The position numbers and the translations under genes were made by a program. Below are positions 45,186 through 54,747 of a stretch of 64,000 nt of DNA, piece after piece. Every line of letters starts with the position of its first letter. Position 1 is the first letter of the stretch. Origin of the DNA: Cryptomeria japonica (lineage: Eukaryota; Streptophyta; Pinopsida; Cupressales; Cupressaceae); NCBI RefSeq assembly GCF_030272615.1, contig NC_081406.1:247683218-247747217 (forward strand), read 5' to 3'. The notes under the pieces were generated by a model. That model saw only the letters and a list, made by a program, of their open reading frames with translations, did not search any database and was not told the origin of the DNA.

Positions 45186-47053
45186 TCTATATGATAAGTT
45201 TGAAAGATAGAGCATCCAATAGAATCAAGTGGATTTAATCCAATAATCATCGGGTTGATAAACAAGAGGAGATGAGTCAGGAGGCTATCCATTTTTTCTC
45301 CTCCCTTCTGGCTGAAAAGGGGTAGCTAGATGTGTGTGCTTAGGAGGATTTACTTTGTGAGATCCCTAACAACATGTCCTAGGAGATGAACAAGGTGCTT
45401 ACCAGAATTCCTTCTTTTGAGGAAGTTAAAGATATGGTTTTCTCCTTTGAAGGAAACAAGGTCCTTGGTCCCGATGGATTCCCCATGTTCTTTTTTCAAG
45501 TGTTTTGGCAAATTGTGGGAAAAGATATTGTGGATGATGCTAGAGAGTTTTTTGGTTCTCGCTCTCTTTTAAAGGATCTCAACACCACTTTTATTTTCTT
45601 GATCTCGAAAAAACTGGATGCCAACTACTTTCAGGATTTCAGACCTATCAGCTTTTGTAACTTTGTCTACAAAATCTTCACTAAAATTCTTGTTTTTAGG
45701 TTGAAGAAAGTTCTTTGGCTTTTGATTTCGAAGCATCAGAATGGTTTTGTTTTGGGGAGACAATTTATGGATTCTATCTTTGCGGTTCATGAGAAAATTC
45801 ACTTACTCTCGGCTAATAAGAGACTTGGGTTTTTGCTAAAGTTGGATTTGCTTAAAGCTTATGACAGGGTTAACTAGGATTTTCTGATAAAAATTCTTCA
45901 GGCTTTTGGTTTTTGTAATCAATTCATTCAATTGGTGAATCAATGCATCTCTACTCTGAAGTTCTCTATTTTAATTAATGGATCTCCTTTAGGTTTCTTC
46001 TCGGCCTTTAGAGGTATCAGACAGGGCGATCCCCTCTCTTTGTTTCTTTTCATATTGATGGGTGAAGCTCTCATCAAAATTATTCAAAGAGAGGTCATTT
46101 TTAGAAGACTCAAAGAGCTCCGCCTTGCTTCTCAATCCCAAGTTTGTTCCCATCAACAATTTGTGGATGATACTTTGCTAATGGGGGAAATTTCTATGGC
46201 GGAAGCTAGGCTTTTGAAGTCAATTCTAAATCTTTATGAAAGAGGATATGGGTAGAGGATTAGCTTGCCAAAGTGTTCTATTTTCTTCCTCAATATTTCT
46301 GCCCATAGACATACGAAGATAGATGATATTTTGGGTTGTCAATTAGCCTCTTTATTGGATACCTATTTGGGATTACCGTTGTGTTTAGGACCTGCTCTTG
46401 ATTCCTTTTGGTCTGGTTTGATTGAACTCTTCCAGAATAAGCTAGCTGGTTGGAAAGGTGCCCTTTTGAGCCAAGCTTGTAAGCTCCAGTTAATTATGGC
46501 CTCCTTGCAAAGTCTTCTAGTCTATGCTATGAGTTTGTTTAAAGTTTCTTCAAAATTTGTTGATCGCATGGAAAAAATCCAAAATAATTTTCTATGGATA
46601 GGTACTGAATTTAAAAACTGCCTTCATCTTGTGGCCTAGGATCAAGTTTGTCTCCCAAAGAGACTTGGAGGCCTTGCCATTGGGCACATTTGTGACTTCA
46701 ACAAAGCCCTCATGGGCAAACAACTATGGAGATGTTTGAAGGATTCTAATGAATGGATCTTTATTTGTCATAACAAAGACCATGTTAATGGTATCTCTGC
46801 CCAAAGTATTTTAGAAGATTACAACCTTCCTATGGCGGCTTCTAATCTTTGGACTAATTTCCATAATTCCAAAGATATTATTCTTAAAGGATCAAGATGG
46901 GTCCTTGGAAATGGGAGGAAAATTCATTTTTGGGATAATTGGCGAGCTGGTGATGGGCCTCTGATAGACTTTTATTGGGCTGCTCAACTTAAAGAGAGAT
47001 GTGTGGGGCGGTTTGGCTATTGGGTTGCTGATTATATTAGAGAGGGAAACTAG
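45186..47053 (+). pseudogene. L1 ORF2: reverse transcriptase
   Basis: The frame resumes with FYMISLKDRASNRIKWI and runs through VLGPDGFPMFFFQVFW, NTTFIFLISKK, FRPISFCNFVYKIFTKIL, LLISKHQNGFVLGRQFMDSI, LKLDLLKAYDRV, GIRQGDPLSLFLFILMGEAL and the catalytic QQFVDDTLLMG. The thumb/C-terminal segments 46265-46639 and 46712-47053 follow (LPLCLGPALDSFW, GSRWVLGNGRKIHFWDNW). Stops at 45875-45877, 46253-46255, 46637-46639 and 47051-47053 break it; two replace Trp (TGG to TAG). Confidence 0.9.
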
Positions 47054-47279
47054 ATCAATCTTATCAATGTGGATCCCATCTTGAAACCCCTTCAATTATG
47101 GTTGGCTAATATTCACATTCACTCTTTTCATGCTGAAGACTCTTTGGTGTGGAGTGGTCTTCCTCAGGAATTTTTTCTGTCTCTCATGCTTTCTACTTGT
47201 TGACGAGATCCTTTGTTTCAACCCCTTTTTGGGCTAGTATTTGGAATAAGTTGTTGATTTCTAAAATTAATATCTTATT

Positions 47280-47511
47280 TTGGCTCTTTATGTAGAATAA
47301 GATTCTCTCCATTGGCAACTTGTGCAAAAGGGGCATGGCTATCCCTAACAAATATTTTTTGTGCAAATATGATGTTGAAGATGCTTCGCATTTGCTGCTC
47401 CATTGTTCCTTCTCTAGAGATGTCTGGGCTCATTTTTTGATCTTTGGGGAATTGTGTGGTTCCTTCCCTGGAGCCTCTTTGACTGTTGGCTCCAGTGGAG
47501 TTTCCCTTTGA
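47280..47511 (+). pseudogene. L1 ORF2: zf-RVT zinc segment
   Basis: CKRGMAIPNKYFLCKYDVED followed by HLLLHCSFSRDVWAHF is the Cys-His segment that plant L1 elements carry between RT and RNase H. The preceding WLFM and IGNLC pieces fit the same family. Confidence 0.75.
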
Positions 47512-47829
47512 ACAATTCTTCTCTCAGAGTGCTATGGCGCCTTATATTACCCCATTTGGATTAGAAGATTTTGAAAAAAAGAAACAACTAGATCTTCAGG
47601 GACAAAGAGTCCTCTTCTCTTTCTATTGCTTGGAGAATCCAGAATGCCATTAAGGAGAAATTTGTTTCTTCTTTCCCTTCTCGTAAGCTTGACCCCCCTA
47701 TTCCTACTTTGACTCAGGATTGGGATATTATCAATAGATGGCATATCAGTTAGGATATTTATAAACCTAATGTCAAGTTAAAGAAGACAAGAAATAATGT
47801 TGTTTGGGTTCCTCCCCTAAGTGGGTGGA

Positions 47830-48225
47830 TCAAAATCAATATTGATGGGGTGACTAAGGGTAATCCTAGGCCGACTGGCTATGGGGGAGTTGCTCGTGAC
47901 CACAATGGCAGGCTTGTTTGGTGGTGGCACTTCCACTAGGCACCTAGACAAACTATTAGGCTGAGGCTAAAGCTGCTTACATTGGGTTACACATGGCTAT
48001 CAGAGAAGGGTTCAAAAACGTTTGGCTCAAGAGTGATTCTCTTAATATCATCAGGTGTGTGAGTAAAACAATTGAGCCTAGTTGGACCATCAAGCATTTA
48101 ATTTAGGAGTGCCAAATCATGGTTATAAAATTGGGTGATTTCAAAATCTCTCACATTTATCAGGAAGGTAAGATGCCAGCGGACCACCTCGTGAACATTG
48201 GTGTGCATTATGTGGACATATGATA
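47830..48225 (+). pseudogene. L1 ORF2: C-terminal RNase H
   Basis: Reading gives IKINIDGVTKGNPRPTGYGG, VARDHNGRLVW, then in a shifted frame AEAKAAYIGLHMAIREGF, VWLKSDSLNIIRCV and MPADHLVNIG. The catalytic acids Asp (IDG), Glu (AEAKA), Asp (KSDS) and Asp (ADH) are all visible. Stops near 47938 and 48103 and a frame change near 47955 inactivate it. Confidence 0.82.
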
Positions 48226-48432
48226 GTGGATGGGAAAGGAAACTTTCCTAATACAATTGTGCGAACTGACAAGAAAGGATGTCAAATGCATTGGCCATTC
48301 CTATCACATTATTGATGATAGACTGCCAAATGAATTATGATATTTCATGGGATTTGTGTTCGAAATCCAAAACCAGGGTTTCTAGAGCCTTATTTTGTAT
48401 TTGGTATCCATTGTTACAGAAGCAATTTGCTC

Positions 48433-49990
48433 ATGGGAGGTGACAAAAACAAAATGGAGCCTACTTCCTACAAGAAATGGAAAAAGAACAGAGAGCTATG
48501 GACGAAGATTATTGATGGAGGCCTTGTGCCATATCTCGAGAGGCTTCATGGCAATGACCCGAAAGTGACAAAGGATTTTGTGAGTGGTTGGGAGAAGGCA
48601 TCCTCACAGATTTTGGAGCAAAGTTTAGAATTGATGAAACTTTCATCGTGGAGATATTTGGTTTGCAGATGGAAGGCAAGAATTTTTACAGAGAGAGGAA
48701 GGTGGTGGAAGAAGCCATTGCATCTTTCTTTGACAAATAAAGCGAGAGAAAAAGGGTGTGAAAGATGAAGGATGACGGCTATAACAGGAAGGCCTTGCAA
48801 TCACTTTGGGCAGAGATGGTCGAAGTGATTATGAGGTACATTACTCTTGATGGACACTATGCCAGTATTTTATCTTACCACTTTATGATATGAAACCATT
48901 TTAGGCACAACAAAAGAATTTCTCTGCCTTTCTATCTATTATCTTCTCTTGAAAATAGCCTGGTGAATCACGCCAAAAAATAGTGATAACCCTATTTTGC
49001 ATGAGGGGCTAACCATGCTCATCACATAATATGCTAAGGATCATGGGGTTAAACCCTCCCTGGCGGTTAATTTCCCCAACTCTTTGACCAACAATGATAT
49101 TCATTATGTGGCTGATACGGAGATGGATGAAGATGAGTCTGGTAGGGCTATGGACTGGTGGGACCTCAACGTCTCAGATGATTTAGAATACCATCCTTCT
49201 CAGGAGGAGGGCCCCCAATAAAATATTACACCTGGCACTGGAAGAAACAAAAGAAACAAACATCCCGTATGGGCTGCCAGTAAGTATAAAACCCCCAACT
49301 CCAATTTACGGGGTTTTGGTCCACCGAACATGAAAAAGTCTAAAATTGGAAAAATTGGAGAAATCAAGGGAAAGGAGAAGGAAATAAAGATGGAAATCCC
49401 CATTAACGTTGAACACAAGGAACAGGGGGATACCCAAAAAGACTCAGATTTTGGTATTCTCCTTAATAGCTCTATCAAAAGCCAAGATAATTTCTTTCTT
49501 TGGGTCAGTAAGGAGATTAATTTGTTGAAGGATGGAATTAAGGTCATCATTGATACTTTTAGTGAGACGCCTATGCCAAGCAAAATGGATAAACTTCTTC
49601 AAATGACACAAAAACTCAGAGAAGATGTTAAGACCATGAAAACAGATCATGAATAAAGGATTGGTAGTTGGAGATTAGCCTGGAAGAAATTAAGGGCAAT
49701 CTGAAGAATCTGGTGGATATTAGCAAGGAAGCCATGAATAACTATGCTTAGGGTCTTAAAAAGGTAAATGCGATGATGGCGGATCAAAGAGCTTAGTCCA
49801 CCACCACTATTCCATCCTCAGACACCAAACAGAAGAAGAAAATCCATGAGATGAAGTTATAGGGTATGAGACTTTAGACCACTATGGGCCCCTATATGAG
49901 GACTAGAAGTAGGAAGCAGGAGAAGAATACCTCTAGGTTCATCATGGATGAGCTCAAGCACATCAACAAGAGTATGATTTAGAAGAATTC
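48433..49990 (+). pseudogene. unrecognised third ORF (ORFX) of the L1, downstream of RNase H
   Basis: It begins MGGDKNKMEPTSYKKWKKN and continues with GGLVPYLERLHGNDPKVTKD and, after a frameshift near 48600, IDETFIVEIFGLQMEGKNFY, WAEMVEVIMRYITLDGHYAS, YHFMI and ISLPFYLLSSLENSLVNHA. An LHEGLTMLIT-like segment, an acidic linker (about 49100-49200), a Lys/Glu-rich coiled coil (49330-49656) and a basic TRSRKQEK stretch (about 49900) follow. I do not recognise the family; it is neither gag, RT nor integrase. It lies inside the 19-bp L1 TSD. The C-terminal half recurs with the L1 tail at 4776-5935. Confidence 0.6.
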
Positions 49991-50145
49991 AGAGCTCATG
50001 CAATCTCTGGTCTAGCGCATTTTAGGTTTTTTCTTGCTCTATTCTATTTTTTTGTTGTAGGCCTGGCCCTTGTTTCTATGGTTGTTTTTGTGCTGGTTCT
50101 GGACTGGTTAACGATTGCTTATTTTTTGTATTTCTCTTTGACTTT

Positions 50146-50185
50146 GGGTTTCGGGTCCCTATAAAACCCGTTTATTTTAATCAAA
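50146..50185 (+). other. L1 3' tail with stem-loop
   Basis: GGGTTTCGGGTCCC...AAAACCC followed by a T/A-rich end, TTTTAATCAAAAA. The 19-bp TSD starts right after it at 50186, so this is the true 3' terminus. Confidence 0.8.
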
Positions 50186-50204
50186 AACTAAAACTGACAA
50201 CTCA

Positions 50205-51996
50205 ATATCAAAGATACACCAACACAATATTATGAAGTAATTTATGATAAACATTAACTTATGAGTATGACTTAAGTGGAAGAAATAACATTATAGGTAG
50301 TGGTACAAGATTGATATGTGTTCATGCAAACCAATCAAACTATTGACAACGTGCAAATATTTAACACAATATTTCTTGAGTGGAAAGCCCTCATGGGGTA
50401 GAGAAACAACTCATAAAATTGCCTCAGTGTCTTAATCAAAAGATGCCTCACTAACTTACAAATCTATTATGGCGTCACTAGCCTTAGAATCTCACTGATT
50501 ACAAATATGCCTCACTAGCAACAAGAATGCCTCACTGACAAATAGCGTGTCTCACTGAAAATGTGCCTTACTAGAAATCATAACTTTCTTAAACACTTTT
50601 GAATTTCATACATAGAGTATCATCTCTGTTTTACTTCATATCATCTTCTGATCTCACATCACTTGAGATTCAGAAGCAAAAATACAATATGCCTCAATTA
50701 TTCACATATAATATATTATTTTGCATATGTAAGGTATACACAGTAGTATAATATAGTGAATCTCTATAACAATACACTGTAATTGCTCTATCAGAAACTG
50801 AATGATGATACCTTTATATCATTGAAACAATAACTCTACATAGAGTATAATAATCAAAATGATTTTACTTTCTAAAACAACCACACACATTTGAATGCCT
50901 TCAAGAAGATATATATGTTGTTCTTCATCTTTAAACTAAAACAAATCTGTCATCTTCATAACTATAATACAACTCCTTACCAATCATTACTATTTACAAA
51001 CTAAACAAGAGTTTTCATAGAGACCCTTCAAAAGTACGAGCAAATCCCATAACAAAAGATAAGAGGGAAACTGATTTTAACCACCATTATTCCCATACCC
51101 TAACTAGGGTTTAGACATAGCATAAACAATATTAAATAGAGAAGAACCTGGACCTCACTACAAAAGATTTTGATAAATAAATTAAATATTTACAAAAAAA
51201 ATAACAATTTCTTTAACAAACCCAAAACTCTTTTAACAACTTTCACTTTGAACAACAAAAAATGACAATAGATATTCTGAAACAAAAAACTGATTTATCA
51301 ATGTTAACAAAAACAAACCAACTGGTAACGCAAACTAGAATCTGCTCTGTACCATTGAAATAACAGAATACATATAAGGGAATGAATACACTTGTTGGTA
51401 AAGTTTGTTATCCTTTCAATCTGTGAATGAGAAAATGTCAATGCCACAACACATTCTTGATAACTACCACAATCTTTATTTTTGCTTGAGTTAACCCTAT
51501 TCAAGAAGTTCTCCAAACTGTCATAAACATTCTCCATACAAAACTATATGTGCCCTAACTTGATAGGGTTCCAAGTTCTTGGCAAAATATAATTGTTTGT
51601 CCACCAAAGCCCTAAGTTATATCAAATAACATAATACCAAAAATAAATATTGTTATGTTTTATGCCTTGACCAGAATACCTGTCCTCTATATGGCCACTA
51701 CAAAAAGTAACTTAAATGTATCAATCTAAAATGTAACTCGCATAAGTATGCAATGAACAAGAATGTGCATCAATGCCAATGATAATGTATTAATATAAAG
51801 GAATTCTTTTGTCATCATTAGTCTGAAATGTGTCAAGCAACTAGTACTAATGTAATATATAACATGCCCTATCATCAACCACCATCAACCTATATAACAA
51901 TCACATATACCTGTGCTCCAAGCATCACTGCGAGTCTGCATATACCAAAGTGCATCTTGCATACCAGATGTTAGTGTTATGTCATCAAGGACAACA
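50205..51996 (-). repeat. lone copia LTR G, right part (outer boundary approximate)
   Basis: It continues LTR G after the L1 TSD. On the minus strand it has CATGAGGGCTTTCCACTC near 50380-50400, the counterpart of the GGGTTTTCCACG LTR module, and an array of AGTGAGGCA-like units (50410-50575). The right end is placed at ACAACA (51991-51996) because block B sequence resumes a few bases later. No TSD was seen, and the interval 50600-51990 has no recognisable genes. Confidence 0.5.
50410..50575 (-). repeat. degenerate short repeat array AGTGAGGCA in LTR G
   Basis: On the plus strand TGCCTCACT or a near variant (GCGTCACT, AATCTCACT, TGTCTCACT, TGCCTTACT) occurs seven to eight times, spaced about 20-30 bp. 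The copia E LTR has a comparable run of AGCAAGGTGAC / AACAAGGTCAC units in the same relative place (38636-38710). Confidence 0.65.
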
Positions 51997-52260
51997 ACCA
52001 AGAGAATCAATATAATCTTTATTTATTTAAAAAAAAATTCTTTGAATAATATGAACCTCACATGTCTTATATAGTCAAATATTCTTAAAATATAGAATTT
52101 TCCAAATAAATAATTGAATCATTTTTCAATGATCATCCACTCAATCAAATCTACTTATAATATTATAGCAATGAAGCTAAAAATAAGTCACATATCAATA
52201 TTTGTTCAATATTAATTATTGATTAAAAAATTGGTTTAACAACTTTCTATGAATACTTGA
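51997..52260 (-). repeat. continuation of upstream block B copy 2
   Basis: AATATAATCTTTATTTATTT, TTGAATAATATGAACC, CAAATATTCTTAAAATATAG, CCACTCAATCAAA and TATAATATTATAGCAATGAA match in order the segment 31535-31720 of copy 1. The block therefore continues across the 17.5-kb nest that starts at 34537. Confidence 0.65.
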
Positions 52261-52744
52261 GAGTCAAGATTTGTGGTTTCTATTTCAAAATAGGGAGAAA
52301 AGATTAAAGCAATTTTTGATTTTTCTTGGAAGCTAAGTTGAGGAAATATTTTTTTTCGTCTCTTTTATTGAGATCAACAAGATGAAGGTGGACCCATTTA
52401 TGAAGTTCTTTTCAAAGCTTTATTTCTTTGTTGAAGATGGATATTGCTTTTTTTTGTGCCTAGCTTGTAAAGCTTGATGTGCTTTGCAATTCATTATTTA
52501 TGAGACATTATTGATCGGTAAGGATTTTCTTAGTAATTTATTATGTTATGGTTTGCTAACTTTTTATTTGTGCACATAATTGCTTTTGTAATTGAACAAG
52601 GGTTTGGAGAAATTTTGCAACCCTCTCCATTCAATGAATATCTTTGCGGCCAACTTTGTTTCATTTGTTGGATTCAAGGATTTTTTGTAGTAATCTAAAT
52701 TTCAATGGGAGATTTGTAGAGAAAGATTCCATTCTATAACCTTA

Positions 52745-53173
52745 TTGCAGGCAAAGATGGCAAGCACATCTATAATTGAAATAAAAATTTTAATGGTAGC
52801 AATTTTGAGTTGTGGAAACTCAAGATGGAAGGCATGCTCATTGATAAAGATTTATAGGCTATAATATCCGATACAAAACTACCATCAATACTCCAAGAAG
52901 ATTGGGATTTAGAGGATCAAAAGGCCAAGGGTTTGATCAGACTATATTTAGCTGATTTAGTGCTTTTGAATGTCCATGGAGAGAAGAGTGCAAAAGATCT
53001 TTAGAAAAATCTTGGAGATGTTTATGGAGCAAAACCTTTGGTAAACAAGGTTTTCCTTTATTCTTTGAAGATAGAAGGACGATTTAAATGTTTTTAATAT
53101 GATTGTTACACAAATGATTTCTAATGGTGATATGATTGAAGATGAAAATTAATGTATACTTATGTTATGTGTA
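52745..53173 (+). pseudogene. copia gag fragment (N-terminal)
   Basis: Reading gives NFNGSNFELWKLKMEGMLID, AIISDTKLPSILQEDWDLED, IRLYLADLVLLNVHGEKSAK and VYGAKPLVNKVFLYSLKIEG, the N-terminal pattern of copia gag. Stops near 52856 and 53004 (both where Trp is usual) inactivate it. No LTR or pol is attached. The stretch 52261-52744 before it shows nothing recognised. Confidence 0.75.
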
Positions 53174-53185
53174 ACATCCTTTCAT

Positions 53186-53449
53186 GTATCAAGTGGGCTA
53201 CAGAAAATATGGATTAGTTGGAGCTGGAAGCGGTGGAGATGCTTCAAAATTTGACTTAAGTCCGGGCTTCTGTCGGTCATTTTTGGTTTTTAGTGTGTTT
53301 TGATCTTTTGCTTGCTGGCGTTTTGTACGCCAGCTGTCTTTTCTTTAGCTGCTATCTTTTGTTTAGCTGCGTGTTAATGCTTATCTTTTGATCTTCCTTA
53401 TGTACTAGGTTTCAGGGACCCATCAAAACCTGTTTTCTCTTAATCAAAA
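53186..53449 (+). mobile_element. very short 5'-truncated L1 copy with target-site duplication
   Basis: ACATCCTTTCAT occurs at 53174-53185 and 53450-53461. Between them lies a T-rich L1 3' region (CTTGCTGGCGTTTTG, CCAGCTGTCTTTTC) ending in the stem-loop AGGTTTCAGGGACCC...AAAACC (53407-53430) and CTTAATCAAAA. Length is about 264 bp. Confidence 0.82.
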
Positions 53450-53814
53450 ACATCCTTTCATTTTGAATTAATTAAATAATATAGTATAGTTTTTTTTAAT
53501 TAATTAAATTATTTATATAATTAAAAAAAAAGATAATAATGATTACATGTTAGTGCCACAATGACTTGATTATAGACCAGCATGATGAACACAAGTACTT
53601 TTAATCACCAAAGCATTAATATACATATCATATCAATAAATGATGTTTCTTTCCCAATCATTATAAAGGTCTTCCACAAATAAAAGAAAGCTAATTATAG
53701 CGCAAATCTCATGTATATTCATGTAAATACGCATTACAGTTGATTTCATGGTATGTGAGAAAGAAACACACATTACAGTTGATTTCATGCGATGTGAATG
53801 AAACTACAGTTCGA

Positions 53815-54110
53815 ACAATGGCAACACACATTATCACGACCACCAGAACAACGGAAGCCTTAGAGATTACTGTGACACATTTTCCCATCTTCTTGTTCAG
53901 GGGAATAAAGCATTTGTTTTGTCTTTGTGTTTGTTCTCTCTACTTTATTTAAAGCAAAGAAAAACTAAGTTCTTCCTCGAAGTCAAGGAAGAACACTACC
54001 CCAGAACGCTATATTCGCACTTGTTTTCAATTCAGTCAATTGACTGTTGTGGGTATCACATGTGCAGATGTCATATCAACACTTGTATACTGCATAGGCC
54101 ATAGGCTTCA
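53815..54110 (-). pseudogene. pectinesterase fragment: promoter and N-terminal segment
   Basis: The minus strand shows the proximal promoter (TTTAAATAAAG box near 53945, CACATGTG-like and ATTGAATTGAAAAC landmarks), a start codon context ACAAATGC, and a short coding stretch resembling KCVTVI...ASVVLVVVIMC of the intact gene. Everything after the signal-anchor is missing. It lies just 3' of the intact gene on the same strand. The upstream-most ATG of the intact gene has no equivalent here. Confidence 0.78.
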
Positions 54111-54747
54111 CTCCTAAACATACAACGTCTATTCAGAACTGTGATGCACATTTCACCAAATTTATTAAAATTTAGAATCAGAATACTCTGCCCAAATACA
54201 AAGTATCATTTCATATGCATTGGCTGAATTTTCGGCTCTGACAATTGCTTAAATTCTTATCTGTACCACAAAACAAACAAACAAACCAAAACGAAAGGCA
54301 GAGTGGGTCAAAGGAAAAGCAAATTATTTTTTTATATAATTATTAGTTCTTGCCATGGAACTATAGTGGAGGGGATAATTTTAAACAGTTGTTAAACTTT
54401 AACCGCAACAACCAATGACACAACAAATTTTTGTTGTTTTCAGTTTTAATGGTGGACCTCAACCCTCCATTAGAGGAACTACATACTTGTTATTTCCTCT
54501 TACCTTTCCAACCAAACTACAATAGTGAACACACATCCATGTTTGGCCATTGAAATGTGGCTAGCTAGAAATCATTGAGACTGAGATGTTATATGGCCAT
54601 CTACAATATTGCAAAACATATGAAAAAGATTTTGAGTGACTAGAAGATAAAACAAGTCACATACAACCGTGATAACATTTGCACGAACAAAAAGGGTACA
54701 TGCAAAACTTAATCTAGAGAGAATTAAGTCAAAGGCAGCTTCTCTTC
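54111..54747. other. 3' flank of the pectinesterase gene
   Basis: No gene or element was recognised. It should contain the gene's 3' untranslated region and polyadenylation site (reading leftwards). I could not pick a signal with confidence. Confidence 0.45.

Larger units (their letters stand above)
34833..50185 (+). mobile_element. L1-type LINE, near complete, split by copia E
   Basis: It is flanked by a 19-bp target-site duplication with one mismatch: AACTAAAATTGACAACTCA at 34814-34832 and AACTAAAACTGACAACTCA at 50186-50204. Inside are ORF1 (34852-36530), ORF2 endonuclease (36465-37330), ORF2 continuation to 37568, copia E (37569-45180), RT (45186-47053), a zinc segment, RNase H (47830-48225), a third ORF (48433-49990) and the stem-loop tail (50146-50185). 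Without copia E the element is about 7.7 kb. Many stops and frameshifts make it inactive. Confidence 0.82.
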
